From CAZTHK01 sp964613215 (lineage in GTDB: Bacteria > Krumholzibacteriota > Krumholzibacteriia > Krumholzibacteriales > CAZTHK01): a stretch of 64,000 nucleotides of DNA. A program made the position numbers and the translations under genes. The stretch lies in assembly GCA_964613215.1 (NCBI GenBank), contig CAZTHK010000003.1, positions 1-64,000 on the forward strand, in the 5' to 3' direction. A model generated the notes under the pieces. It was not told the DNA's origin. It saw only the letters and a list, made by a program, of their open reading frames with translations, and made no database searches. Below, in pieces: positions 1 to 9,216 of the stretch; positions within the stretch are counted from its first letter, which is position 1; each line of letters begins with the position of its first letter.

Positions 1-45
1 TTAATCTTTATTATACCTCAGTGGTATGCTGAGGGGGAGGCCTCA

Positions 46-972
46 ATGAGTATCATGGAGATTCGAAGGAGGGGCCGGGAGAGGGGGCTGAAGGTAAATG
101 AATACGGAGTGTTCAGGGGCAGAAAGCAGATAGCCGGAAAGACCGAAGAGGAAGTATTCGCCAGTCTGGATCTTCCCTTCATTTCCCCCCGGCTCCGGGA
201 GGGCCGGGGCGAGATGAAGGCGGCTGACCGGGGTGAACTCCCCAGCCTGGTCACTCTGGATGATGTAAAGGGAGATCTTCACTGTCATACCAACTATACC
301 GACGGCCGGTGCAGCCTGGAAGAGATGGCTGAAGCAGCCAGGACCACAGGCTACCGGTATCTGGCTGTTACCGAACATTCCAGGCATGTTACCGTGGCAG
401 GAGGACTGGGTCCCCGGGAAGTTCTGGAGCAGATCGAGGAGATAGACCGGCTCAACAACAGGTGGGATAACTTCGTTCTGCTCAAGGGGATCGAGGTGGA
501 TATCCTGGCGGGTGGCTCGCTGGACCTTCCCGATGATGTGCTATCCCGTCTGGATGTGGTTATTGGAGCGGTTCATTACAAATTCAACCTGTCCCGTGAT
601 GAGCAGACCGCCAGGATAATCCGGGCTATGGATAATCCCTATCTCAATATTATAGCCCACCCCAGCGGAAGATTGATAAACAAGCGCCCTCCCTACCAGC
701 TGGAGATGGAGAAGGTGCTCCGGGCTGCTGCGGAGCGGGGATGCATCATGGAGCTGAATGCTCATCCCAGCCGCCTGGATTTGAATGACCAGCACTGCCG
801 GGAGGCCAGAAAGCAAGATGTCATGGTGGCGGTCTCCACCGATGCTCATCACACCTCCCATCTGGACTATATGGAATTCGGGGTCAACCAGGCCGGACGG
901 GGATGGCTGGAAGAAAAGGATGTGATAAACACCAGGGGAATCGATGATTTGAAGAAAATTCTAAAGAGATGA
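46..972 (+). CDS. PHP-domain phosphoesterase, C-terminal half of a PolX-type DNA polymerase
   Basis: The 308-residue product matches the C-terminal part of bacterial family X polymerases (PolX, usually about 570 residues). Residues 14-70 carry the linker that precedes the PHP domain (LKVNEYGVF, RLREGRGE, LVTLDDVKGD). The PHP metal-site motifs are GDLHCHTNYTDG near residue 77, TEHSRH near 109, GIEVDI near 148, AHPSGR near 205 and STDAHH near 264. In PolX this domain acts as a metal-dependent 3'-5' exonuclease. The polymerase domain is not in this frame. The ATG at 46 has a good ribosome site (GGGGAGG, 5 nt upstream), so a separately translated PHP protein is plausible. The frame is also open to the window edge, so a longer product cannot be excluded. 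Confidence 0.85.
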   Translation: MSIMEIRRRGRERGLKVNEYGVFRGRKQIAGKTEEEVFASLDLPFISPRLREGRGEMKAADRGELPSLVTLDDVKGDLHCHTNYTDGRCSLEEMAEAARTTGYRYLAVTEHSRHVTVAGGLGPREVLEQIEEIDRLNNRWDNFVLLKGIEVDILAGGSLDLPDDVLSRLDVVIGAVHYKFNLSRDEQTARIIRAMDNPYLNIIAHPSGRLINKRPPYQLEMEKVLRAAAERGCIMELNAHPSRLDLNDQHCREARKQDVMVAVSTDAHHTSHLDYMEFGVNQAGRGWLEEKDVINTRGIDDLKKILKR

Positions 973-1017
973 CCACCCGCCCGCTCAGCGGCGGCACTGA
1001 TATTCCCCGGTGGTTTT
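972..1017 (+). terminator. Hairpin after the PHP gene, possible terminator
   Basis: ACCACC at 972-977 can pair with GGTGGT at 1009-1014. A small inner CCGC/GCGG hairpin lies between them, and a short TTTT follows. The hairpin overlaps the end of the stop codon. The T run is short, so this is a weak call. Confidence 0.35.
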
Positions 1018-1087
1018 AAGTGGAGCAGAGATATTAAGAAATGGAGATGTTATTAATTGAACCTGATTATCCGGAAAGGTGGTGTAA

Positions 1088-2641
1088 GTGGTGAAACCTG
1101 GAGAAAGAAATCTGGCAGAGGGAATCCTGTTCACCGATCAGTATCAGTTGACCATGGCTCAGCTTTATTTCCTGGAGGGTTATCACCTTCATGAAGTTCA
1201 GTTCGATTACTTTTTCCGTTCCTATCCCGACTATGGCGGCCATAAAGCCGGTTACTGTATCAGCGCGGGTCTGGAGTGGCTGATAGACTGGATGGAACAG
1301 GCCAGTTTCGGCGACCGGGAGATAGAGGCGATGCGGTCACAGAAGGGGAGATCGGGAGAACCGCTGTTCCGTGAAGAATTTCTGGAATGGTTGAGGGAGG
1401 AGGGTGATTTCCGGGGAGTTTCCATAAAGGCCGTACCGGAGGGAAGGGTGGTTCATGCCAATGTTCCGGTGGCCACGGTGAGAGGCCCTCTGGCCATGGT
1501 TCAGATTATGGAATCCTCCTTTCTCAATCATATCAATTTTCAGAGCCTGATAGCCACCAAAGCTTCCCGTATCAGCGAATCGGGAGAAGGTAACCTGCTG
1601 ATAGAATTCGGCCTGCGGAGGGGTCAGGGCAGGGGTGCCAATGAGGGTGTCCGGGGGGCTCTGATCGGAGGTGCCGATTTCACCTCCAACACCGGAGTAA
1701 GTCATGTGCTGGGGTATCCCCCCAAGGGCACCCATGCCCACAGCATGGTGGAATTATTCATGGAGATGGGAGGGGGAGAAAAGAGTGCTTTCCGGGCATA
1801 TGCCCGGCATTATCCGGATGACTGCCTTCTGCTGGTCGACACCATAGATACCCTGGAAAGCGGATTGCCCGGGGCCATAGAGGTGTTCAAGGAGTTGGTG
1901 GAGAAGGGTCACAAACCGGCGGGGATAAGGCTGGACTCGGGTGACCTGGCATACCTGGCCATCCAGGCAGCCAGGATGCTGAATCAGGCCGGATTTACCG
2001 GGTGCAGTATAGTTCTTTCAAATCAGCTGGATGAAATAGCCATATGGCAGATTATCAAGCAGATAAGGGATGAGGCGGAATCATTCGGAGTGGATCCTGA
2101 AAAACTGATCAGGCGGCTGGTGTACGGGGTGGGTACCCGGCTCATTACCTCTGCAGGAAAGAGTGCCCTGGACGGAGTATACAAGATGGTAGCGGTAAAT
2201 CACCGGGGGGAGTGGAAGCCGTTGATAAAGGTTTCGGAAACACCGGCCAAGACTCTGAATCCGGGAAGAAAGATGGTCTGGCGGCTGTACGGGGAGAGAG
2301 GTAAGGCCATAGCCGACCTGATAGGGCTGGAGGATGAGAATCCCGGCGAAATGGAAGAGATAGTTCTGCGTCATCCATTCGAACCGGAGACCAGGAGAGT
2401 TTTAAGGAGAAGCGAGCTGAGCGACATCGAGCCGCTGCTGGTGGGTGTGGTCAGGGATGGCCGGCCGGCAGGAGAAATGCCGTCCATAGATGAGATGAAG
2501 AAGAGACGGAGGGATGATATCTCCAGGCTGGACCGGGGGGTAAGACGGCTGATAAATCCGCACATCTATCATGTTTCGTTGACCGAGAAACTGTGGGAAC
2601 TCAAACAGAGACTGATTCACCGTTGGAAGGGAGAGGAATAA
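1088..2641 (+). CDS. pncB: Nicotinate phosphoribosyltransferase
   Basis: This enzyme joins nicotinate to PRPP to make nicotinate mononucleotide, the salvage entry to NAD. The 517-residue protein starts with the family's typical LFTDQYQLTMAQ segment. It also shows the substrate-loop residues GANEGVRGALIGGADFTSN near 180, the D-T-I-D-T-L strand near 252 and the phosphate-binding IRLDSGDLAYL near 280, followed by SNQLDE. Length and order fit the long bacterial/eukaryotic NAPRT type. GTG at 1088 is preceded by AAGGTGG. The gene stands alone, and a hairpin follows its stop. Confidence 0.93.
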   Translation: MVKPGERNLAEGILFTDQYQLTMAQLYFLEGYHLHEVQFDYFFRSYPDYGGHKAGYCISAGLEWLIDWMEQASFGDREIEAMRSQKGRSGEPLFREEFLEWLREEGDFRGVSIKAVPEGRVVHANVPVATVRGPLAMVQIMESSFLNHINFQSLIATKASRISESGEGNLLIEFGLRRGQGRGANEGVRGALIGGADFTSNTGVSHVLGYPPKGTHAHSMVELFMEMGGGEKSAFRAYARHYPDDCLLLVDTIDTLESGLPGAIEVFKELVEKGHKPAGIRLDSGDLAYLAIQAARMLNQAGFTGCSIVLSNQLDEIAIWQIIKQIRDEAESFGVDPEKLIRRLVYGVGTRLITSAGKSALDGVYKMVAVNHRGEWKPLIKVSETPAKTLNPGRKMVWRLYGERGKAIADLIGLEDENPGEMEEIVLRHPFEPETRRVLRRSELSDIEPLLVGVVRDGRPAGEMPSIDEMKKRRRDDISRLDRGVRRLINPHIYHVSLTEKLWELKQRLIHRWKGEE

Positions 2642-2667
2642 ACCGGAGCGGTAATGTATCCGGTTTA
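2639..2667 (+). terminator. Hairpin after pncB
   Basis: AACCGGA (2641-2647) and TCCGGTT (2659-2665) form a 7-bp stem directly at the pncB stop codon. The sequence that follows is AAATC rather than a T run, so intrinsic termination is uncertain. Confidence 0.35.
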
Positions 2668-2878
2668 AATCTGCTTCCGCCGGTGCATCCATTCCGCTGC
2701 ATTTCAGAGTTAATAGTGAGAATTGATTGGAGTTCTCCCGGAAAACTATCTGCAATGAATTAATAAGTGGAATTGGTGTTCAAGGTATGCATACCGAATG
2801 AATATTGGGGAAACTGCATTCAGAGCTGATCCATGACTGGAAGAGTCAAGATTTATACCGGGTAAATACTTAAAATAT

Positions 2879-4174
2879 CTATCTGCCTGAATTCCGGTTT
2901 TCTCTATCCGCTATTCTGCACAGTCCGTCCCGGCATTCAACCTCCGGTCTGGTAACGAATAAACAGTCGGACAGGTATTTATACCGATGGTTTACCAGAT
3001 CCTGGAAGCTGTTGAAGATGCACAGTTGAGGTATCAGTATGCTGAAGCTTTCGGAACTCCTCGAAGCAGCCACATATTTGCCCGGTCCGCCGCAGGGTTT
3101 GGCCCCGCAGGGAAGTGCAATGCAGTCCTCCCGGCTGTTACAAACAGGGCTGGCCAGCAGCTGCTCCAGAATCCTCTCCATCCGGGACAGGCGTTTCAGA
3201 TCCTGCTCCTCGGAATAGTTTGTTTCCCAGGGATAGCAGGTGCGGAATTCGCAGTGACAGTAATTGGGCAGGCAGGGCAGCTGGATGGAGAAGCTGAGGG
3301 GCTGGTCCCCCTCACAGAGATATGGTTCCCTGATCAGAACAGTATATTCCCCCGTTGGTATATTGATGATCTCATACTCGAGGTCGAACAGGCAGATGCA
3401 GTCGCATAACCCCTCGGTCTCGTCTTCGGTTATAATAATGCTGTCGTTTCTTACCACTATGTCAGAAATGATCTCTCCGGGACAGCAGTTGAAGGCGGCG
3501 TTCAAATGTTTGAGCGAAAGAACGTTGCTGCCGGAGTAGAAACACTCCACGCAGTCGAGTCCCTCCGGCACCTCCACATCAGATATGCCGGTAACAGTCC
3601 CCTTGCAGCCGGAGTAATCAATCAGCTTTCCTTCCGGTTCCCGGTATGAATAACCGGTGTCCCAGGGGTAATGGTCACGGTGGAAGCATTCCATTCCCGA
3701 TGGCCGGGATTCCAGGTCCACGGAGAATTCCACCGGCTGGTCCTCCTCATTCAGATACAGGCCGGTTATCCTTATGTAGTATTCCCCCGGGGACAGGTTT
3801 TCTATCAGATAGGATACATCGAAGAGACAGAGACAGCGGCAGGCCGGGTCGCTCTCCGCCTCTGCAATGAAAATGGTGTCATTCCGGATCGATATGTCTG
3901 CGGTTATATCTCCGGGACAACAGTTGAATCCGGCGTTGATATGATCCAGCCGGAGATTGCCCTCCGAATCGTAGCTGTACCGTACGCAGTCCTGGTCTGA
4001 GCCCACCCCGGGAAAGGATCCCGCCTGTTTGGACGTCTTACAACCCTGAAAATCCACCAGTTTACCTGATGGATCAGCGCTGTATCCTGTTGGTTCTGAA
4101 GGATTGTCCTCGCTGCACCCGGCTGGAATTATAAGGAAAATAACAGCTGATAAGAGAAGAAGTTCAAATCTCAT
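2879..4174 (-). CDS. Cys-rich lipoprotein with two internal repeats
   Basis: The 431-residue product has a lipoprotein signal: a hydrophobic stretch at 4-17, then lipobox PAGC with Cys near residue 20. Two copies of a roughly 130-residue unit follow. Each has GKL(V/I)D(F/Y)xGCK, then HxNAxFNCCPG, then a Cys cluster (RCLCLFD in copy 1, CDCICLFD in copy 2), then a PGEY/TGEY strand. A third, shorter Cys-rich section (about 345-425; CNSREDC, CGAKPCGGPGK, CRDGLCR) closes the protein. The even Cys pattern suggests disulphides on the outer-membrane or periplasmic surface. I do not recognise the family and assign no function. A consensus-like promoter lies just upstream. Confidence 0.8.
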   Translation of the reverse strand: MRFELLLLSAVIFLIIPAGCSEDNPSEPTGYSADPSGKLVDFQGCKTSKQAGSFPGVGSDQDCVRYSYDSEGNLRLDHINAGFNCCPGDITADISIRNDTIFIAEAESDPACRCLCLFDVSYLIENLSPGEYYIRITGLYLNEEDQPVEFSVDLESRPSGMECFHRDHYPWDTGYSYREPEGKLIDYSGCKGTVTGISDVEVPEGLDCVECFYSGSNVLSLKHLNAAFNCCPGEIISDIVVRNDSIIITEDETEGLCDCICLFDLEYEIINIPTGEYTVLIREPYLCEGDQPLSFSIQLPCLPNYCHCEFRTCYPWETNYSEEQDLKRLSRMERILEQLLASPVCNSREDCIALPCGAKPCGGPGKYVAASRSSESFSILIPQLCIFNSFQDLVNHRYKYLSDCLFVTRPEVECRDGLCRIADRENRNSGR

Positions 4175-4207
4175 TATATCACCGTCCTGGATTGTCCCTC
4201 TATATAT

Positions 4208-4236
4208 ATTATGCTACACCGGAGGCTGATTGTCAA
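4208..4236 (-). promoter_or_regulatory. Sigma70-type promoter of the Cys-rich lipoprotein
   Basis: Read on the minus strand, TTGACA (plus 4231-4236) is followed after exactly 17 bases by CATAAT (plus 4208-4213). It lies 34 bases from the start codon at 4174. The -35 box lies inside an imperfect inverted repeat, GATTGT/ACAATC at 4228-4246, that could be an operator. I see nothing further in 4247-4522. Confidence 0.65.
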
Positions 4237-4522
4237 TTGTACAATCCAGTAACCTCTGAGAAAAATTTATGCCGGGGCGATCAGTGTTCAGTCCGGACCG
4301 GGCCCGGGTGCAGGAGAGCCTGAAAACAACAGGATTGTTTATATATCATTGCTGATAATGCTTCTCCGCGAATTGTTGACCGAAGTCTATCTCCACCTCC
4401 GGCTGGTTATGTTTCCGGCATGGCAATCGCATATTTCCGGGGGAATCATCCCCTCACACGTCAGATAGAAATATGCCGTCAAGCTCCGGATCACGGGGGT
4501 GGTATTACTACCATAGATGAGT

Positions 4523-4825
4523 TTACTCATACAGCTCGTCAGCCAGTTCCAGGAATCTCTTGTAAGGTATGGCCATCAGACTCTCCGCCTGAAATGCTCC
4601 GCTGGAGAGGCTTATCATTGATACCTTGGCTGCTACATCTTCGCCGGGAGCTTCGTAGATATCGATGAAGTCGTACTTGCCCAGCAGGGCATAGTGAGCG
4701 ATGAACTTGACCTCCGGGCATTTTTCCTTTACCTCATTAAGCCATTTCCTTCCAATCCTGGCCCGGTCCTTGATCTTGCTGCTCAGCTCCGGTGAAAACT
4801 TGGTAAGAAGTACATAGGTTTGCAT
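4523..4825 (-). CDS. GYD-domain protein
   Basis: This 100-residue protein shows the GYD-family pattern. It has an N-terminal TYVLLTKFS strand, a helix with the family's basic residues, AHYALLGKYDFIDIYEAP near 43-60 (the G-x-YD-F signature) and an AAKVSMISLSSGAFQAESLMAIP end. These are small ferredoxin-fold proteins of unknown role, often annotated as GYD superfamily. It stands alone on the minus strand, 65 bases downstream of no obvious partner. The start is supported by AGGAGGCC-like purines upstream. Confidence 0.85.
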   Translation of the reverse strand: MQTYVLLTKFSPELSSKIKDRARIGRKWLNEVKEKCPEVKFIAHYALLGKYDFIDIYEAPGEDVAAKVSMISLSSGAFQAESLMAIPYKRFLELADELYE

Positions 4826-5220
4826 CTTCGGCCTCCTTGGTCCATTGGCCCCGGCTCAATATTTCACGGTTGTTTTTTGCCCCTGCTGCTGACCGGGAGA
4901 GCCGGGACAGGTAAATATCTTTCAATCTCCCTCATCCGGTCACTGCTTTTAAATTCTAACACAAAGCGTACACTGAGTGAAAGCCTTCAGTAAAAATGCC
5001 CTGCGGATTGATGAGCCGGTAATGGCAGGTAACTTGCGGTCTGTGACGGTTGACCGCTTCTGTAAAAAATCTGAAATATATTATATACTAAAAAAAGCCG
5101 CTCAAAGACAGGCAGGCATGTCTTCTGATAACAGCCCGTATTATCATCTATCGATGCCTGCCCGGGTATGGGTTAGACGGCTGATAAGCCCAGAATCGCA
5201 CTATTGCCGAAACTAACCAG

Positions 5221-5457
5221 CTATACTCTGCCAGTCTGCCTGTCGCTGTATTCCCACGGTGTTTTTCTTCTGGATGCTCCCAGGACGTATCCTGCCACAA
5301 GTCCGATTATCAGTGTTATAAGCAGCCAGATTATTCGGGGGAGGGGAATTGTCCAGAAGAACAGGTGAAAATCCACTACTTCCATATTCTGAAAGAACAC
5401 AATTATGGCAAGAACCAGCAGGATTATTGCAATTATCACTTTCGGTTTCATCGCCAT
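5221..5457 (-). CDS. LapA (DUF1049) small membrane protein
   Basis: The 78-residue product has two membrane helices (about 6-24 and 40-62). The family signature FFQNMEVVDFHLFFWTIPLP lies between them, and a G-x-x-x-G helix and a basic tail follow. Proteins of this lipopolysaccharide-assembly-A family sit in the inner membrane; LapA of E. coli works with LapB in LPS assembly. The start is the first ATG of ATGGCGATG, with GAAAGGA upstream. A second LapA protein is carried by an integron cassette at 62706-62936. Confidence 0.82.
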   Translation of the reverse strand: MAMKPKVIIAIILLVLAIIVFFQNMEVVDFHLFFWTIPLPRIIWLLITLIIGLVAGYVLGASRRKTPWEYSDRQTGRV

Positions 5458-5752
5458 TTCCTTTCACCAAAGACCGTGAATCCCGGAGGGCCGGGGTGGC
5501 TTTCCGGATACTGAAGTAAACCTCCACCACTTTATCTGTCCGGGCATTTTCCTTTATTGCCTGGGTTCATAGTAATAAAAATCCGGATAAATTGAAACAA
5601 ATTTTATTATGCCGGCGATTTTCTTAACCCGATTAATTCATAAATTTGCGACGGCATATCAGAGGGGTAATAATATATTGACGGCACATCCTGCTATTCA
5701 GTGGATCAGATCAGCCGGCTGGAAGGTGGAGGTGCATTATTGATAATTCTCT

Positions 5753-5872
5753 AATAACCCGCAGGGCAGAGTTCCACGTGCTTGCCCGTGGGTGAATGTG
5801 AACTCCGCCCCAATGGGCGGCGGGCGAAGCTCGTATTTTGATTAAGTGCCACGGGCTTGCCCGTGGTTATCT
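5753..5872. repeat. Structured intergenic repeat, copy A
   Basis: This is one of three copies of a ~118-bp element (others at 7822-7939 and 52490-52609). The order is AATAACCCGCAGGGCAGAG, an imperfect palindrome CCACGTGCTTGCCCGTGG, GTGAATGTGAACTCCGCCC, GCGAAGCTCGTATTTTG, and a perfect palindrome CCACGGGCTTGCCCGTGG, ending in TTATC. It lies between the minus-strand LapA gene and the plus-strand MFS gene. The rest of 5458-6159 holds no gene I can support. A possible -35 TTGACA at 6059 lies upstream of the MFS gene, but its -10 is poor. Confidence 0.85.
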
Positions 5873-6159
5873 ACTATGCGGTTGTCAACGATAACGGCTG
5901 TTTTTATGAACTACTCGACTAAGTGACTCTATCGTGGCATGGCAGATTTCATCTATCCCGGCCGGAGTAGGATGTGCCCGGGGGTAGTGACCGGGTTTTT
6001 ATCCCTGATATGGATTATTAGGCTTGCTACTCGAATCCAAGTAATGTATGTATATATATTGACAGTTATGTATTTGAACCCTGAATAGTTTACTGGGCAA
6101 GGAAATCACCCTCTGTCTCATCAGTCTGTCAGGGATGATTTACAGAAAAGGAAGGTGAC

Positions 6160-7764
6160 ATGACAGAACAAGACAAACAGACCATGCGTGACTCTGCACC
6201 GGTACGCTGGATGATTCTCTTTATGGTCAGCATCCTGATGTTCGCGACCTACTGGTTTCAGGATTTCTATTCCGGGCTCAAACCCCTGATGGAGAGCCAG
6301 CTGGGGATCAGTTCCACTGACTTTTCCAACATGATCAGCCTGACCACCATAGCCAATCTGGCCGGAATGATTATCCTGGGAGGGATAATTCTGGACAAAT
6401 GGGGGATCCGGCTTACTACCATAGTCTTCGGCATAGTGGCAACCCTGGGCGGTATTATCAGTGCCCTGGGAGCCAACGATGTGCTCTCTGCCGACCCCGG
6501 CACCAGGCTCAAGATAATGATCCTGGGAAGAATCGTTTTTGGAATCGGACTTGAGATAACCTGCGTGATCATAACCAGGGCCATAGTCAAGTGGTTCAAG
6601 GGCTATGAACTGGCCCTTGCCATGGCTATCAACATGGGAATAGGAAGGCTTGGTTCCGCCATCGGAACGGCCATCTCCCCCGATATCGGGGATGGCAATG
6701 TTCCCCAGGCGGTTACCCTGGCAGCCACTCTGATCGGGATCGGATTCATACTGCTGATCATCTACCTCTTCTTCGATATCAAGATAGACAGGCAGCTGGA
6801 GGGCGGAGTAGATGTGGAGGAGGAGCCCTTCCGGCTGGCGGATCTCAAGAAGCTGTTCACCAACCCTACCTTCCTGATTATCGCCGGTCTCTGTGTGGCC
6901 TTCTATTCGGCGGTGTTCCCCTTCATGCAGTATGCTCCCGACCTGCTGTACAATGAGTTCGGGTTCTCTATGGAGCAGGTCCCCAGCAGGCCGATGGTAA
7001 CTGTGTTCATATTCCTGGGATTGTTTGCTTTCGGAATCGGATTTCCCCTGATTCCGTCTTATATAAAGAAGAAACAGGGGAAGTTCATCTCCATAGGAAT
7101 AGTCACCGTACTGTTCGTTATATTCATATACGCCCTGAAGGATATCTTTGCGGTGTGGGTGAAGAGTGCTCCCAAAACAGCTGCCTTCCTGCCCATGGGA
7201 ACCATACTGTTTACCCCCATCTTCGGGAGGATGGTGGACAAGAAGGGCAAGGCTGCATCCATTATGCTTCTGGGGGCGGCCCTGCTGATCTTCTCCCACT
7301 TCATCTTCGCCTTCGTGAATAACCTGATTCTCTGCTACGTCAGCCTGTTTGCCCTGGGAATAGCATTCTCCCTGGTTCCTGCTGCCATGTGGCCGTCGGT
7401 GGCCAGGATCGTACCGGAGAGGAGGCTGGGTTCAGCCTACGCTGCCATGTTTACCATTCAGAACTGGGGACTGTTCCTATTCTTCAAGGGAATCGGTACC
7501 GTTCTGGATATGGTAAACCCCAAGGTGGTGCAGAGGATACAGGGGATCAGAGAGAGGCTTGCGGAGCAGGGTCTGAGCAAGCTGGAGATTACCGAGAGGG
7601 TTCAGGAGATGAGGCGGATGGGTGAGATCGCGCCATATGATTACACCATTCCTATTTCCCTGTTCATCATCTGCGGAGTAGTGGCGGTATTCCTGGCCTT
7701 CATGCTCAAGCGTTCATCCAAAAAGCACGGCTACAATCTGGAAAAGCCATCCATTTCGGATTAA
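6160..7764 (+). CDS. Major facilitator superfamily transporter
   Basis: The 534-residue polytopic protein has 12 predicted membrane helices in two groups of six, with a long charged cytosolic loop around 210-235. The first half carries the MFS loop 2-3 motif as GGIILDKWGIRL (about 73-85), then GRIVFGIGLE. The second half has GRMVDKKGK near 352, the matching loop 8-9 motif. A charged segment near 445-490 (VQRIQGIRERLAEQG) precedes the last helix. The substrate is unknown; general resemblance is to eukaryotic-type MFSD1-like carriers and bacterial relatives. A strong ribosome site (GGAAGGTGAC) precedes the ATG. It is a single-gene unit ending in a clear terminator. Confidence 0.88.
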   Translation: MTEQDKQTMRDSAPVRWMILFMVSILMFATYWFQDFYSGLKPLMESQLGISSTDFSNMISLTTIANLAGMIILGGIILDKWGIRLTTIVFGIVATLGGIISALGANDVLSADPGTRLKIMILGRIVFGIGLEITCVIITRAIVKWFKGYELALAMAINMGIGRLGSAIGTAISPDIGDGNVPQAVTLAATLIGIGFILLIIYLFFDIKIDRQLEGGVDVEEEPFRLADLKKLFTNPTFLIIAGLCVAFYSAVFPFMQYAPDLLYNEFGFSMEQVPSRPMVTVFIFLGLFAFGIGFPLIPSYIKKKQGKFISIGIVTVLFVIFIYALKDIFAVWVKSAPKTAAFLPMGTILFTPIFGRMVDKKGKAASIMLLGAALLIFSHFIFAFVNNLILCYVSLFALGIAFSLVPAAMWPSVARIVPERRLGSAYAAMFTIQNWGLFLFFKGIGTVLDMVNPKVVQRIQGIRERLAEQGLSKLEITERVQEMRRMGEIAPYDYTIPISLFIICGVVAVFLAFMLKRSSKKHGYNLEKPSISD

Positions 7765-7786
7765 GTCCTTTTGATAAAAAAACCAG

Positions 7787-7816
7787 GAAGAGGAGCGGTT
7801 TTACCCGCTCCTCTTC
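7787..7816 (+). terminator. Rho-independent terminator of the MFS gene
   Basis: There is a perfect 12-bp stem: GAAGAGGAGCGG at 7787-7798 pairs with CCGCTCCTCTTC at 7805-7816 around a 6-base loop, followed by TTCTATT. Seven As precede the stem, so it could also stop transcripts from the other direction. It begins 22 bases after the stop codon. Confidence 0.75.
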
Positions 7817-7821
7817 TTCTA

Positions 7822-7939
7822 TTATCCCGCCGGGCAGAGTTCCACGTGCCTGCAGGTGGATGAATGTGAGGTCGCCCGGAGGGCGTCGAGCGAAGCTCGT
7901 AATTTTGTGGTCAGTGCCACGGCTTGCCCGTGGCTATCC
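7822..7939. repeat. Structured intergenic repeat, copy B
   Basis: This is the second copy of the repeat at 5753-5872, placed directly after the MFS terminator. Shared blocks are CGGGCAGAGTTCCACGTG, GTGAATGTGA-like TGAATGTGAG, GCGAAGCTCGTA and the final CCACGGCTTGCCCGTGG palindrome. It is the most diverged copy, yet both palindromic arms still pair. Nothing else is supportable in 7940-8144. Confidence 0.8.
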
Positions 7940-8144
7940 ACAGTTCTTCCGGTACTGTAACGGGGAGGACTTGAAGTCAGCCCCTCCATGCATTGTTTGA
8001 ACCTGGCTGAATGAAAGTTTCAACATAATATTCCTTGTCCTGAATCAGGGAGAAAGGTATGCTACCCTTTAAGATTATATTTTTTTAAAATAATTATGAA
8101 TGGCAATTTTTCCGGCTGGTGGAGCTATGATTACGGAGTGTAGT

Positions 8145-9146
8145 ATGAATTGTATAAAAAGAATATTCCTGCCTGCGGCAATGATTATCCTTTTAACCAA
8201 CTGCCTGAATGCATCCACCAGGGTTGCTGTTTTCCCCTTCCGGGGAGTGGGGGTGGGAGCAGGATTGATAGATGCCGCCGATGTCATATTCAGGGGTGTG
8301 CTGGAGGAGGAGGGAGAGTATTTGCCTCTGGAGGCCAGAGAGCTTTTCGGCAGTACCGGCTGCAATTCCAGGAAATGTGCGGAACGGCTGGCCCGGAGAG
8401 AGGGTATTCCCATGGTGATTACCGGCGAGCTAACCAGGCTGGGGAATAAGATCATTGTGCGGGTCAGGCTTATGGATGTGGACAGTTCCGGGGTAGAGTA
8501 CAGTGATGAAGCTACTGCAAGCAGGGAGGATGATCTGGATATTGTGCTCAAAAGACTGGGAGTGGGGCTCAGCAGGGGCCGGAAGATTGAAAAGACCGGC
8601 CAGGTGGGAATGATAACGGAGCAGGAGACTAAAGAGGGAAAGAGGAGGGGATCATTCTCTTCCAAGGGACTGAGGGGCGGAGTATTGTTTCCCATGGATG
8701 AATCCCTGGGTGATGCCTCCCAGCTTTTGGGAGTGGATTTTACCTATCAATCGGATACTCCCGCTTTCTTCCTGGCTGGCCGGACCGGGCTGCGGTGGGG
8801 CGATAATGGATACAACATTGCCATTCTGGAGACCAAAATCGGAAAGTACTTAGGGAGGGGGGATTTTTCCCCCTTCATCAGCGGTGGACTGGGTATAGAT
8901 TATTTCAAGGGAGAGGGTGAGTTCGTAAGGAGAGATAACGGGAGGGAAATAATATATTCCGGTTCTGACAGCGCCACCGGGCTGGTTCTGATGGTGGGGG
9001 CGGGCTTCTCCATGTTCCGGACCTACGATTTTCAGTTTCAACTGGATATAGATTATTTCTTCTTTGCCAACCAGCTGGATCCGGACGGAGACGGTACAGG
9101 AACTCATCCCAGGGGGATAAGCATAACTTTCTGTATAAAACGATAA
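8145..9146 (+). CDS. Secreted protein: TolB/CsgG-like N-domain plus outer-membrane barrel
   Basis: I chose ATG 8145 over the upstream ATG at 8100. GGAG lies 6 nt before it, and it gives a clean signal peptide (MNCIKRIFLPAAMIILLTNC). The 333-residue product has two parts. Residues 25-160 resemble the TolB-N/CsgG-type nucleotide-free alpha/beta domain (RVAVFPFRGVG, then AERLARREGIPMVITGEL and KIIVRVRLMDVDSSG). Residues 185-333 alternate like short beta strands of an outer-membrane barrel and end in SITFCIKR. A periplasmic-to-outer-membrane role is inferred. I cannot name a specific function. Confidence 0.72.
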   Translation: MNCIKRIFLPAAMIILLTNCLNASTRVAVFPFRGVGVGAGLIDAADVIFRGVLEEEGEYLPLEARELFGSTGCNSRKCAERLARREGIPMVITGELTRLGNKIIVRVRLMDVDSSGVEYSDEATASREDDLDIVLKRLGVGLSRGRKIEKTGQVGMITEQETKEGKRRGSFSSKGLRGGVLFPMDESLGDASQLLGVDFTYQSDTPAFFLAGRTGLRWGDNGYNIAILETKIGKYLGRGDFSPFISGGLGIDYFKGEGEFVRRDNGREIIYSGSDSATGLVLMVGAGFSMFRTYDFQFQLDIDYFFFANQLDPDGDGTGTHPRGISITFCIKR

Positions 9147-9216
9147 TTCACCCTGGACGGTATGGAGGAGCGAGCCGGGGAGCGGCTGAACCTAATGAGC
9201 CGGAGAAAGGGATTTT

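Noticed and set aside
6121..7299. 392-residue minus-strand open frame opposite the MFS gene
   Set aside because: It is an antisense shadow: Gly/Asp/Tyr/His-rich, no domain, no ribosome site, while the plus strand encodes a clear 12-helix transporter.
8100..8144. Upstream ATG at 8100 for the TolB/CsgG-like protein
   Set aside because: It would place 15 residues ahead of a normal signal peptide and has no ribosome site, whereas 8145 has GGAG at the right distance.
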